Assembly (NCBI GenBank): GCA_025331565.1
Contig: JAFREQ010000069.1
Span: forward strand, 124,001-188,000
Origin: Holacanthus passer
Lineage: Eukaryota > Chordata > Actinopteri > Pomacanthidae
Direction of reading: 5' to 3'
DNA length: 64,000 bases
Notes under the pieces: generated by a model
Told to the model about the DNA's origin: nothing
What the model saw: only the letters and a program-made list of their open reading frames with translations
The model's database searches: none
In this document: positions 38,801-52,900 of the stretch, one piece after another
Numbering within the stretch: position 1 is the first letter of the stretch
How the letters are laid out: each line of letters begins with the position of its first letter
Translations under genes and position numbers: made by a program

Positions 38801-41800
38801 GCTAACCATACAAAATGTCACAGTGGAACAAAGGTAAACTGCAAAACACATGTGGAAGTTGTCAGTCATATGGGCTTCAATTGAAGTGAATGTGAGAATA
38901 TTGGTGGTCAATCAGTCTATCGCTGAGGACCAGCAGAATGAATGTTTCACACTACTCAAGTAAAAAACAGATCAAAACGTGCTAAGTTTTGGTTTGAATA
39001 ACCAGTTTTTTGCACATTCTTTATGTTGTCGCAACTGATTCTGAGTAGTTCCTGTTTTTCTTCTTGATTCCCCCCTCCCCAAGTGCCCTTATCCCAGAAG
39101 TCTTTTGGTTTGTTGACATCGCTCTTGTCATACACTTCACACTACCTTCTCTGTCTCACGGCTGCATTTAATGATGAAGATGTTGGCATAAATGTCCTCC
39201 ACACACATCCAGTTGGATAGAGACAGAGTGGTGTCAGTCCAGACCCAGTCCATCACTGCTCGCAGCTCCACCAGGAATGGCACCAGGCGAAACCTACACA
39301 CACACACACACATACATATGCTCAGCATCCACATCGCACTGTCAATACATTATATGCTGATTCTTGAGATGGAAATTCAGTCTTTTCACTCTGGTGTTAT
39401 TTTTTCTTCACATGCACACATAGGCCTGAAATGCACACACAGACATGCATTAATAGTTGTGAAGAGCTGTCAGAGTGATGGGGCTGCTGCACAGTCAGGC
39501 TCGCCAGGCAGATCCACTTAATCTCTGTCATTACAGATTTGTATCTATTGAATTGTGGATCTCATCCTTGGAAGGGGTCCAAAAAATAAATAAAATAAAC
39601 AGAAACATCTTTTTGTGTCCATACCCTTGGAAGAGAAACAGGTTGAGGTGGTTGTATTTCTTGGTCAGGAAGTTGCCGAGAATACGGGTGGGGTATCCAC
39701 AGCGGATCTGATAGGCTGACAGGCCGAAGTAAATACACTTAACAAAGTACCAGAGCTGGGCCACAAAGTTCTGATTGAACATCCTAAACAGAGAGAAGGA
39801 GAGACAAGGAAGGTTAAGGCTTGTTAAATCTGATTTGCTGAAATATTCTACAGACTCAACTCATACACAGAATGATGTATTTTCAGTCTAATATTTTACC
39901 AAATCCCAAGTCACCCCAAAGTGATTTAGTGCAGTGATAATAATACCAAGAATGCCAAGAATACTACAATACTGCAATACTGCAAATGCGTGTTTTAGTT
40001 TGACTTCACCTTTCAGTGACAGCGGGCAGGATGAAGAACATCCACAGGTGGATCCCAAACACAAGGGTCACCTGCAGAGAGAGAACAACAGAGGGCAGGA
40101 AGGATGTCAGGAAAAATGATAAAAAATACTTTGAGTGCAGAAAGGCTCTTTAGAAGAAATGTTCTCAACATGTCATCGTAACAAATACTAAGTCACCTCA
40201 TTCTCACCTGAGGCATTGCTTTGCCATCTGTTCACTAAGATACAGTATGATTTTATAGATGAAACTTAAACACAGACATGAACATTCACTCAATGTGATA
40301 TTATTTCTGATAATGAAGGAGGGAACAAAGAACTGACAGAGAGCCACAGTCCTCCACCTCCTGACCTCTTCAAAGACAAAACATGGAACCAGACAGATAG
40401 AAACATGAACCCTAATAAACCAAAAAAGTGAACTGAACCTGGAAGATGAGTTTTCCTAAGACGGCCTTGCGCAGGTATAAGGCTCTGTCGATGATCATGG
40501 TGCTGAACTGGATGAGCAGCATCACCAGGAAGGCCTCAGGAACCTGGTCTTCTGACAGGGTGGAGGCGATATCAGCTGCTGCACTGTGTTTCTGAAGGAG
40601 AGAGACACGGGTTATGAGGAATTTTCTCTATTTACTAATCTTAAATATGTTTAAAATATAAAACGTTGCCACTAACTTTGATTGTCATTGAACTTTGATA
40701 ATGAAAATAACTAATAATAATCATAATGATGACAATGACAAACGGCAATAATAAAATACTGCACTTGTCAAGCTTTCCACTTTGGAAATCAAGGCAATTG
40801 CAAATGCAATTCCACCATATATAGTGACAGTGTCCATGTGCACCTGCTGCAGTGAATGTGGAACATAAATAAGATCAATTGATAACATCTGAACAAGTCA
40901 TATTACTCATCTCACACCTTTAAGACGGTTGAGCCAATTAAAGTGGTATATAATGAAAATGGCCATCCAAATGGAGAGAAAAGATGACTTCAGCAAGAAG
41001 GACTTATTGACAATCAGTAAACATGGAAATATTTTCTGAAGTGGTGAGACTTGTGTCATGGGAATGTATCATGCAATCACAGAATGACATAGATTGCTCT
41101 GCTGCCCAACAATGTGGTGGACATCTGGGACTGGGAGGACTGGGATGATGATGTGTGATCAGTAGCAGCAGTTATCCTCTGCCTGGGTTTGACAGGGCAC
41201 ATCTGCCTTAAATCCAAAATGCAAGTCATTTCTTGAGATGGAACATCTGCCACCCATGGCCCAGCGTTATGGGCTAACAATGGACAACTGTGACAAACTG
41301 TGAACACCACACATGACTTTCTCTCCATTCTTCAGCCCTACAAGGACACGTTTACTGATTTGCAAAGACTTTTGGATATATCTGTCAAACTACCTGGTAG
41401 CACATTGTTCTGCTCTGACAGACTGACAGACTGACAGATGTCCATTGGTGAGTAGGCTAACATGAATTGATATGATTTGGTTGAATAATTGAATTCTCTG
41501 TATATGTGAAGCGGTAGGCTATAGGAATTCTATATCTGTTGTGTTGATAAATATACGCCCACTCATACCCGCGCACTGCAGTCTAGGCCACGTTTGTTCT
41601 TTTATTTTGAAAGTTGACAAGCAACTCACAATCATAGAGCAACTACTAAGCTACTGCAGTGAAACATTCCTGCCCATGGACATGGGAATTGACAATTTTA
41701 ATATTCTCTGAAGATGACTTTATATCATCCATCCACCATCTTTAAGCCTGAATCCTTTGGAGGCTTGTGGGGGGCTGGATCAGATTCCAGCCGACCTCAC

Positions 41801-43941
41801 ATCAGTTCAGTTTAAATTTTTATTTTAATCACATACGTCTTCTCATTGTTGGCTTCTGTTTTGATTAGTGTAAATTGTTTATAACTTGTAAATAATTTGA
41901 AAATGACAACCTCCATCCAACCATCCATTCCTCTATCCATTTCTCACCCCAAAAGCCCAAAACCCAAAGACGATGATGATGAAGTCGATGACATCAGTCA
42001 GGAACATGAGTGCGTAGACATCAGTGGCAGCCCGATACTCAGCGTGGAGAATACCCTTGAAGAAACCCTGAGCTGGCCTGTAAACACTCTGCATACTGCA
42101 GAGAAAAGTCATGACATTTCAGTAATACAGCCCTCCTGGGATTGAAGTTATTTTCAACAATATGAAACCATTTGTGAATAAATTAATTATTATTTATTCA
42201 TTCATAGGTGATATTTATTGTATATTATATATATTATATATTAAATGTTCTTCTTGGGTGACTGTGGTGATTTCCCCGTATGATGACATCATAGCCTCTG
42301 GACTGACTCACCCAGAGACGAAGACTTGTTTTATCTTGTGTCCAACAGCCAGCAACCTTTGACTGGCTGCCTCTCTCCTCCTGCCTTTCTGCTTCTTCTT
42401 CACTGGTTCTTGACAGGGATCTGCAGTCTCAGCTGTGGGCTCCACTGGAACAGTCAGAACCACAACCAAGAGGGGATTCAAACAGAATCAGGACCACGGA
42501 GAAATTAAAAGTAAATATAGTTTAAAATCTTTCCTGAAACATATGTTTTCCTTGTTACACATACTATGTCAGTGTCTTTTGGTCTAAATGACACATCAGC
42601 ACAGAGATGACCAAAATAAACAGAAAATACCAGGTTGAGCCTGGAAACAGTGAAATTTACCTCAATCACCAGCAGAATTTACTGAGAAGCTTCTCAAAAT
42701 AACTTTGGTATTTGGAACAGCAAATAGATTCTTCCAGGAATCCTGTCTAATACTTCAGACTCCTGTCTCATTCCTCTCATTAGTCTTTTTCCACACAGAT
42801 GGGATAACCACTCTGAACAATGTGAGGCTGCTGATTGTTCCACTCAACAAGTGGAACACAGATCTACAGAGACTCTTACTGACACACAAGGTATCAAAGT
42901 ACTGAAAGATGAACATAGCAAGACTTGAAACCACACACTGAGAAAATCAGTTTACCACAATGGCAATGGTTGAGACTAAACAGGGCAACAATACTGCACG
43001 ACAGTGTGGTGGCTGTCTGAAAAACAGGATTTCATGCTTGAATTTCCAACATTCAAGATGCACGATAGATGGTCATATGAAAGGAAACACTGCTGTGTAT
43101 CCATCATTGCCTGATGAAAGTGTCAGTCAAAATTTCAAAAACAATTAACTACATTAAAATGTCCTTTTTAGCAACAGTGAGATTTCTCTCCATTTTCCAG
43201 GGTTGTAACAGTGCACATGTTAAGGATATCTAAAGAGCGTCTTTTTAACCAGGCAGGATGACTGAAAATAGACATTCATCACTGCAGATATTTTAACTCA
43301 CCATAGTAGATTAAAAAACGGTAAGTGAGGAACACACAATACAAAGTTAACGTTATGAGTCACACTTCCACACACGGAGCCACAAACCTTTGCTGCGCTG
43401 TCGTTTGGCTTTTTTAGGTTTCTTGCGGAAGCGGATACTGCTGCTTTTCTTTGGGGGTTCAGACTCTCCATCCATCTCATCCTCCCTGGGGCTGCTGGGA
43501 GGATTCAACACATCCTTCAGGCCAGATGGACTTTCCTGTTCGTCTTTTGACTCTGAGGTTGCTGGTTCAGCTGCAGGAGGTTGTGGGGTAGCAGCAGCAG
43601 AGCTGGTACTTGGTTCAACACAGTCCACATTATCCTACATTGACAAACAAAGGATTCAAAACACAATCTTTAAAAGCAGTTAATAATAGGGCAGTAACAA
43701 ATAGTAATGATATCAAGTTTTTATGCCAACCTTTTCAAGCTGGTCCAGTTCAGTAATTTCCAGGTTTTCTGTGATGGACGTTGAGCTAACTTGGCCTTCC
43801 TCATCCTCTCCTCCTCCTCCATCCTTTCTCTTTCCATCTTCACCCCCTTCTCTAGTGTTTCCTTCATCTTTACAACTTTCTGATGATGGGCTCTGCTCCT
43901 CTAGAGGGCCCTCATGATCCCACAGGCCATAACGCTGTGTG

Positions 43942-43990
<49 letters not shown>

Positions 43991-46900
43991 ACAGAAAATA
44001 CAGATGTGTGAGGCTGAAGCTATACTGGCTTAGAAAACAGGAGGGTGTAGGGTAGCTGCTCTTTTCTGTTCGTTCTTGGATTTGGGGTTGACAGGAGATT
44101 TATTAACAGTTTCTAAAGTAAAAGTGAAATATACTGTTTGAGTATATAACAACATAGATCACCTCTGTATGGCATCTCCATGTATTTGTTGCTATATTAA
44201 GCACCTGATCAGGTGTACATTAGAAAACAGTCTGAGCAGTTTCCCTATCATATTGTACTACAACACTAGGCCTAACTGGCTTTACCCTGCAATACCAGAA
44301 CATGCTTAGGTTGGTGAGGTGATACTGAAATGCAAAATTAAAATACAGGTTTTTTGCCATAGACAGTTTGCTTTTAGGCCTCCAGTTTCACAGCAGTGTG
44401 GTAAAGCAGTGTGTGCTGGCAGCATATGTGGCAGTGAGCTGCAGGTCAGCTCAGTTACTGATATCAATTTATCATTTCTCTTGGTTTACCATTTTAGGCC
44501 CTGTATGATATTCCTTTATTATCCTTTGTGGAGTTAACATACTTACACTCTTGTATGTTATATCAATATATCTTTCTATATTTAAAACTATTCCATGTGT
44601 CTGCTGTATTGCATTTGTGGCTATATCTAATTTTAATTTCTCATATAGTAATATTTGTTATGTTGTAGAAACTCTAATCTTATAGGGATGGACAGTCTGT
44701 ATGTCCTGTCCTGCTCTTCTGAATTCTGTCTGAAATCAAGGACCAGAATATGATATCTGACATAATTATCATTGTAAACTCCATACAGGAACTCAAAGCT
44801 TGACAAGTGGGGGTTAGCACAATGCTGACTGAAATGGTCCAGCGTCTAGTGTCCAGTGTCTGTATCTAAAGTCAGTGCTTTCTGTCACCAAGATTGTAAT
44901 GATTGGGCAGCAAGAGGACCCTTTTTAGCGAGTGTAAAATTTGCAAAGGTACACTTCGAACAGCAGAAGGTGACCAATTATGCTCTTGCTGTTTTCACCC
45001 TGTACAACTTTCACATTGCCTCGCTTACTGGTTGTTGAGTGTGACAATCACTATAATCACTGCAAGCGCTAACTGACCATGAGCAGGGATCTGTGGAAGA
45101 AGAGAGCCAGCAGCTGAAGAAGATCATATCTGATGTAGTTGTCGGTCTTCTCCAGGCCCAGGATGCGAGGTGGGAAGAAAGGTTTGTCTTCGTTTAGAGT
45201 CATCTCGTAAACACTGTTCCAGGGAAAGAATCCAAACTGAAAAAGGTATTTCACTACCACCATCACCTGCAAGGGAGCAGAGGACAGCAGCACCATCAGT
45301 CAGACCGCAAAAGGGCAGAGAAATGGCATGCTGAAAAAAAATTCATTCATTTATAATATAAATAATATTGATGGGTGGATCTTTGTGTATCAATGTGTAG
45401 GTCATTTCTGACTTTTGGTGAGTGCAACACATGTTTGTTTTTTTAAATATTGTTTCATTTTGCACCTCAGGGCAACTGATGCTTTATTATTTTTACTCAT
45501 GCAGTGATACAATATAAACAATATTGATCTGCCCGTGATGATTTATGGCAAAGAAGCTAGTAAATGTTCTGATGCGTGTCTTTCACATGTTCATACCTCT
45601 GTGTAGACTATAGCAGTCATCCAAAACCTCTTGGTTGGTCTTGGAACAGACAGCATAGCCCATAGGAACACCAGTATGGGCAGGACCAGCGATATCACAG
45701 AGGCACTGACCACGTTGTTTAACACTATGATGAAATAGCAAACTAGCTCTGAGTTGGCTGCCAGCAGGTTGTACATGGCGAACAGCAGCTTCAGCAGCCG
45801 GCTCTGGTTAGTGTAGAAGTCCCTGCTCTGTTCCAGCTCCTCGATGAAGAACTGCCTGCAGGGTGAGAAGGGAAAGTCACAACCATGGGTTTGTATTCAT
45901 TCATTATTGCATCATCACCAGTCTGTCAATAGCTCATTCATAACTCAAACATTTTGCAAACTTCGAGGTATAAACCAAAGTAGTTAAAGAAAACCAGCAA
46001 CCACTGTCACTGTGGATAATTGTTGGTCTCCTTCAGTCATGAGTGCCCACAGTATTTACCTGTCTCCCAGTAACTCGCTGGCTGTTCTGGAGTGTCTGTT
46101 TTGTTTGGGTGGGACTGAAACCAGATCCATGCTGCTGGATTGGGGTTCTGGACTCAAGAGGTTCCAAGTGCTGTTGAGCCTCGGCCTGGGGGTAGACCGG
46201 TCTGTCACACCCCCGCTATCCACATCCAGGCAGCTGAGAAGGTGATTCAAACACACATACACTTAAATATGCACATACATAAACACTGAGAAGATGAAAG
46301 TGAGTTATTGTTCAGAAATATATTATTCAAAGCAAGACTTAAAATCTAAAGTCCCTCTAGCTGCCACCCTATGAAACAAACAGACACACTATTAACTATT
46401 CATAGAGCCTAACCAGGAGTAACACTTTACATGTTGATTTTGTCCTGAGGTTATTGCTTGAGGAAAAGTGATGAGGCATCAAAAACAGTCCTTTATGAAC
46501 ATGCTCAGAAAGTTATCACATCCAGCAAGAGTCCAGCAAGGACAAGCTCTCATTGCATCACCTTGAAAGACAGCCAGGGTGTGGAACCACAGTCACAGTA
46601 CCATATGTGGCTGGTAAATAGAAGACACAAGTGACAATCAGTGTTTTCCAGTCTAACCTGTGTCTGGTTGAGTTTTCTGCATCAGTCTCATCCAAACAGG
46701 TCTCCAGTGTGGGACTCTCACTGCCCTGAGATAACTGGTCGTCCGTGGAGTCTGCCGTTGTTTGATGCTGCCAATCAGAGGGAGACAGACATAAGTCTGA
46801 GGGTTTTGTGTGTGTGTGTTTGTCGTCTCACTTCCAAAGATCAGTTGTTGCTTTACAAAAAATGTCTGTGTTGTGCTAACCTGCTGTATCTTGTGTATGA

Positions 46901-49900
46901 TAAAGTAACGTTCATTGCACAGAACAGTAGATGTGTCTCTGTACTGTTTGGTCAGCAGGTTGAGCCACTGAGTCACCCCGTCCACCATGGCCAGAATTAT
47001 GGCCCATAAGAAGCGCAGGATATCCAAGATCCTCTGAACCATCTCACCATGACCTGCAGTGCACAGACAGAGAGAGTCCAATCAACTCAGTCTTAAAACT
47101 TGTACTGGCTTTATGATACCTAATTGAATTACGCTATATTCAGCTGTTTAGGCTTGTTAAGTGCCCTGTTTTCTGAACACACAGCCCACACACTGAAAGC
47201 ATTTGTAAGTTACCTTGAAGAGAAAGCCATTGATTCACTACACACTGGAGACACAGCAGCATGTAATAGGAGGAAGAAGCAAAGACTTTGAATGTGAACC
47301 TACCAGACTCCTGTTCCTCCGGCTCCTCCACCTCCTCCTGAATGAGGTCCTCAAACACATCATTGTCCCCACAACCTACACACACACACATAAACAAACA
47401 AAATGCACACTTAATGAAGCATACCATTTTCTACTCACCTTGAGTCGAGATGACCCAACAAGAGCAGAGGATTTTTTTTTCTTGTTTCACATTTTTGTCA
47501 GTCTTTATGATTGGTCAGTGGTACGTATGCATTTGGATGTTTCAATAGTCTGTCCCCTTTTATTTGTCTTTACATCTGTGCAATACTTTTTTTTTATGTC
47601 AGCTCATTCACTGTGCAATACCTCATTCTATCCAATGTGCAATATTTTGAATTTAGTATTTCATATTTCACTTCATTCTATTCAAGGTGCAATATTTGGT
47701 ATTTTAGTATTTAATATTTCACATCTCATATTTAATCCAATAATGCAAGTCTCGTTTTAATCGCTAATGGAAATTTGTTAATATCGTCTTTTAACCTGTT
47801 TAAATCCCCTTTGCTGCTGTAATTTGTGAATTTCCCCATTGTGGGACGAATAAAGGTTTATATTATCTTATTTCCATGCTTATCATACAATCATCAGTTG
47901 TATAAGGGAGGATATTAACACCTTGTGAGCCTATTAATTTGTAACTCAGACAATGACACTTTTGCGTAATAATGGATGTTAATACAAAACACTAATAAAA
48001 AATATGCTAAAAGTGAGTTCATTTCAGTGAGATCAACTATATTCAGACTGAATGACCACAGCCTTGCCATTAAGACAGGGGAAGACAGACAAACATGGCA
48101 ACCAAGAGAAAACCATGTGGCTAAATTTAAAATCGTGGGGCGAGACCCCTTGATTTCACATGTATAAGGACATGTTCAATCAATGCCAAAATCCTGATCT
48201 GTAATCCATCTTTCCATATGAAGCCTCGCTAAATAAAAGGGTCATCTTTATAAAGTTTGGTGAAGTGTGTACCCAGACTCCAATATCCAGTGTAATATCG
48301 AGCAAAACAATTTACATACAGTACACAAGCAAAGAGGACTTCAATGACCCATTGTGTAATTTTGTACAGTCATTACAGAATTGGCTGCAGATTCCTATAA
48401 TAAATGATGAAATTGAAGAGAACCTTGACCGGGCGATCTCCATATTGGTGAGTCTATGGGGAAGTCGGGGCGAGTGACCCTCAACCTCACATGTTACACG
48501 TAAATGTAGACTTTATTTAGGCCACTAAGTCATTTTCAGAGGATGGACTGAAGGAAATGTCACACACTCTCCTCCTGATCACAGGGCTGAACAGTGTAAA
48601 TTACAACAGCCACGTGTCAGCTCCAGTTTGCTTAGCATCTGCTCTGACATCGCTGATAGTAAAAAAGGATGAAAGAATATTTAACCTATAACAGAGAAAG
48701 GCTCCTGTTGTGAATCCACTCTTCTTTCTTTCTCCTTCTCTTTTGTCTCACTCTTCCTCAACTGTCTCTGGCGTCTCTGACGTTCTTTCAAAGCTGTTTT
48801 CACACTGCTCACCCACGCTTGGTACGCCAACTGAAAGGAAAAAACAAGAAGATGAAAACGTGTGTAAATTAGAGTCTAAAATACTGCGTGACAACCAGAG
48901 CGAAACATTTTGATATAACAGCTGCAACGACATATATGCAGTACACGATCAGATATTCTGAACATGGGACTCATGTGACTGCCTCTGGGCATGCTGTAGC
49001 CCTGCCATTCATGAAATATTAAGTCAAATATATCAATACAAGACTCTCATTTTAGTAAAATGTTATATGGATATACTACAGTTCATATAAGTAAGTGCAT
49101 TTGGTGAATGCGTTGTGTGTCTGACCTGACAGGCCGTCTGTTTCTGAGGCTTCTGTTCTTCAGACTGCAGCTCCTCTTCATCCTCACTGTCGGATTCAAA
49201 CAGGTAGTACTCTCCTGAGTGGAGCACTGTGAGTAGAAGAAACACATTCCAGTCCACCTTACATCATTATATGGGGAATATCTGAAGTTAGATCAGTGTG
49301 ACACTGACAGTATGTTATTCACTCATAAGTGGCTGAACTTTGTGGTGATCCAAGATAAAGAGTGTTCGTCATACCTGTAGCATGGTCCAACCACGGCTGG
49401 TGCCACTTTTTCTTCCTGGACCTCTTCTTGTCTGTCTGGGTCTCTGTAAGGAAACAAGGTTTAGATTGGAAGAAGTGCTGCACAGGACAAACATATGGAC
49501 AGTTTTGCTAATCTTACAGAGTTTTAATAATAGTGAAATTAAAAATGTTAATTGCAACCTGAGGGTGGCGCTAGAGCAGGTCGTGGGGTTATTAAAATTA
49601 AATAGGTTCATCTTTGTAGAAACATGAATGTGCTCAGCAAATTTCATGGCGCATTACCTATTAGATTAGCCAGAACACATTTACAAGGTGATAAAAACTT
49701 TATTCCTCTTGCACACGTTCAGTGTCTCTCAGCCTGTTTTGGAGTTCTTCTGCCCCCTGGTGGTCACACATTGATTCATGCAGGTTTAAGTAAGGGCAAA
49801 CCTGTATTAGCAGTAAATTGTATTCAGGTAATAATGAGTGACACTGTGAAAAAAACTAGTCTTGTTTATTGTCACATGAAAACCTTGTATGTCCGGTTTT

Positions 49901-52900
49901 TGGTATTTTCAAGTTCTCAGATCAACTGAAGAAAGTATGAAGGAAAAAAGAAATGAAGGACTGACAGAAGGCAAACAGTGCAGAGGGGCTGGAAGAAAGG
50001 AGGAAGGAAAAGAAACAGGGAAGACGAGAAGAAAAGACATGTTGTTTTATGAGCTTATGTCGGTTGAGTGTAAAATATTCTGCAAAGTAACTACAGCTGT
50101 AAAATTACAATATTTCCTCAGAAAGCCTCTGGACAGACAAACTGACTGACTGGCATCATCATTTTAATGCCACTTTCTAACAGCTTGCTGAATATTTTTC
50201 CAGTATAACAGTGAACAAGTGAGTCTTACCAACAGTGTGACTCTCGTTGGATTCTTCACTTGGTTTGTGTCCCTCTCTGTACTTCTGCTGCTTGGAGCGA
50301 ATTCTCTGCATTCTGAGAGAAGAGGACAAGAGACAGAGGAAGGCAACTTTTAGTCTCTCCTTTAGAGAGGTCGCAACATTTTCTGTGGGCTAATGTAACT
50401 CTTTGTATTCTACATCTACCTGTTAGATTGTTGTTTTTGGTATGTTTAGATCAGGTGCTAGATCCAGTCTACAAATGTAATTTGTGGCATTTGAATGACT
50501 TTAATACTGCAAACAAGACATGTGCCAGAGTCAGTCTGGTAATAGATTTACATTCAGACAGGTTTTGCAAGCTCAGAGAGTTGAGACAACATGTGCTGTG
50601 GCAAGATGATTTGCAGCTAAACAATTAAATTCAACTCAAGTGAAATCTAAACAGTAAATGACAGTGTTGGAAATAAGTCCAAATATAAACTGAAATATTA
50701 ATCTTGACTTGAAGAATAAGGCTTGACTATACATAATAAACACAATTCACAATATTGTGAAGTAGCACAAAGCACAAAGTGCAGCTGAGGTGTAAGGTGC
50801 TAGTGAAAAAGTCAGGGGATCACTAAAGTTAGGATTAATTGTCTGGGAACCTGTACAACATTTTGTACCAATCAGTTAGATGTAAAAAAAAAATATATAT
50901 TTCACTGGGTAAGTGAAAGTTTTGTCATACAGGGACCATGGATATCTTTCACAAATTTCATGGTAAACCATCCAATAGTTGTAGAGATCTTTCACTAAAC
51001 ATCAAAAATGTCAACTGCATGGTGGTGCAAGAGGAAAAATCAGGGATCACCAGTCAGGATTTTCATCCTCTGAGGACCATGAATGTCTGCACAAAATTAC
51101 AAATGAATTCCAAAGCGGTGGGCTGACGGTCACACAGACAGTGCCATCTGTAGGGCCTTCAGTGGCTATCAGCCAGTGCTGAAGGCAACTCAAGGTACAA
51201 CAATCCATGTTTAAGAATTTCATCATCCAGCTTCACATTTCTATTTGTTCTCTGATGCACAATTATAAAGCTGCTCGCAAAAGCAGACTTCAGCAGCTGC
51301 ACATATTGTAGTGTGAACACTTACGATCTCTTGAGCTGTGACAGAGATTTCTTCTCAGCTTGCTGGTGGAACTTAATGTTCTTTACGATACTGGCTCTGA
51401 AGAGCTCAAACCCCCTGCAAGGAAGAAACAACCGTCATTGCATTTGTCAGCAGGTGACTGAGGAGCCGAGATCCACAGCAGCTTCATTTCAACTAACAAA
51501 CAGTGTGTGGAATTGTCAGTGTCCCTGGCCCTTCCATATCTGTATCTCAGGGCCAATACCTGTTGAAATGTTACCTTATATCCACCCCCCTTGGAAGTTT
51601 GCATCTTTTATTGTCTGCGAGTATGCATCAATGCAAACATGTATTTTGTATTGAATATTTGTAATGAATCAAGAGCACTTTGTAGAGATCTGTTTTCACT
51701 TTGACATGAAAGGCTCTTCCTGTCAATAAAGCCACATTAAATCTAGTTGTTAAACAATAAAACATGAAAAGGGATGCTCATATTTTTATATGGCACTTTA
51801 CTTACAGTATAATAAATGCCACCTTATCTTGTAAAATTGACAGTTAAGTCAAACCTGAGTTAACTCCAGTCAATGAAGAGGACAGTGACATGCCATTCAT
51901 TGAAAGTTGTGAAAAGCTGGGTGGCTTCATTTTTTTATTTTGCTACATAAAGAATAATGTCCCTGAATTTCAAGAACAAACCTGAATGCTCAAAGACACT
52001 ATTATTCTTTCATTCTAAACTTTTGGCTTGTGACACATTAAAATGAAGTTCTTTCTCAGATTGATTGATTTATTGATATTATTGATATAGATTATTGATT
52101 GATTGAAGTATTTTTAATAAACATAATTATGTGTAACAGATATTCATATATTTTTTCTTTTCTCATCCTTTAATAATCTGGTGATAATCTGTCACTGGAA
52201 CCACTCCATTAGCTCCTTCATTCAGTCAGTGCTCTGTACGTTGAGTCTCACCTCGAGGCCTGTTTGGCAGAAGCCTGCAGCTCGGCCACCACGTGCAGGA
52301 AGTAGAAACTGAGGAAGACCCTCCTCTGCAGCAACAGGAAGAGAAAACAGATACTGTCCCAGATGATCCCTGCCTCTTCTACTGGCAGGCTGCAGGTCTT
52401 GTCACTCACTGCTTTTGCTGAAAACACACATGATACCAAGATAAGAAAGCACGACCGTCTGTCACTGCTTGTGTGGGTGACTTTCTGATAATATAGCAGG
52501 TGAATGCAATGCTGTTATTTCAAAGACACAACTCTCAGCACCAGAATGCAGAGTAATAACTATAGTTAAGAAAAAGTAATCTAACATTAACATTTTTGTA
52601 ATTTCATGTATTGTTGAATATCAAATCACTTGTAAGTCATAAACCAAACTTACCAAAACATACAGTATAAAACACAATGTAATGATAAATAATTTGTGCT
52701 TAAATCATTTAGATACTATTTCTAATGTATATGTGGTCATGGTGTAACTATGAGCACTTACGGTCATAGTATCCTTTGACTGTGCAAACCAGGCTGAAGA
52801 GCTGAATCACCCAACAGAAGCCCTTCTGCATCTCAAACACAAACACACACGCCAGGATCTGAAACACAAAAATACACAAGTCAGTGCTTTCAGTGTCAGG

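Larger units (their letters stand above)
37444..40591 (-). other. piezo1-like: Piezo anchor and outer-helix exons
   Basis: Exons 40591-40439 through 37632-37444 encode the last blade helices and the anchor. The family-diagnostic motif PF-x2-E-x6-W is present (PFLVELRAVMDW in exon 39293-39146). Exon 37632-37444 holds the lysine-rich KGQKKKKIVKYGMGG followed by the outer pore helix LIIFFLICIIWFPLLFISLV and the linker into the cap (DVTVTVKLGGYE). These segments are almost identical to the human PIEZO1 wording I recall. Confidence 0.9.
41948..50312 (-). other. piezo1-like: Piezo inner blade exons with long disordered cytosolic loops
   Basis: Membrane-rich exons (45855-45597 with NSELVCYFIIVLNNVVSASV, 45266-45078 with YLFQFGFFPWNSVYEMTL, 42095-41948 with YRAATDVYALMFLTDVID) alternate with charged, low-complexity exons. 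These are 49226-49126 (FESDSEDEEEL), 48830-48686 (KERQRRQRQLRKSETKEKE), 47375-47304 (EEVEEPEEQE), 46767-46060 (Ser/Thr/Pro-rich), 43934-43731 (GGGGEDEEG) and 43634-43388 (proline/serine-rich, ending KKPKKAKRQRSK). The loops have no clear match to either human paralogue, as expected for these fast-changing parts. Membrane exons are well conserved. Confidence 0.85.

Noticed and set aside
43390..43683. 97-codon + strand frame
   Set aside because: It is the antisense shadow of Piezo exon 43634-43388.
49889..50149. Lysine/glutamate-rich 86-codon + strand frame
   Set aside because: It is purine-rich intronic sequence. No splice sites or relatives support it.
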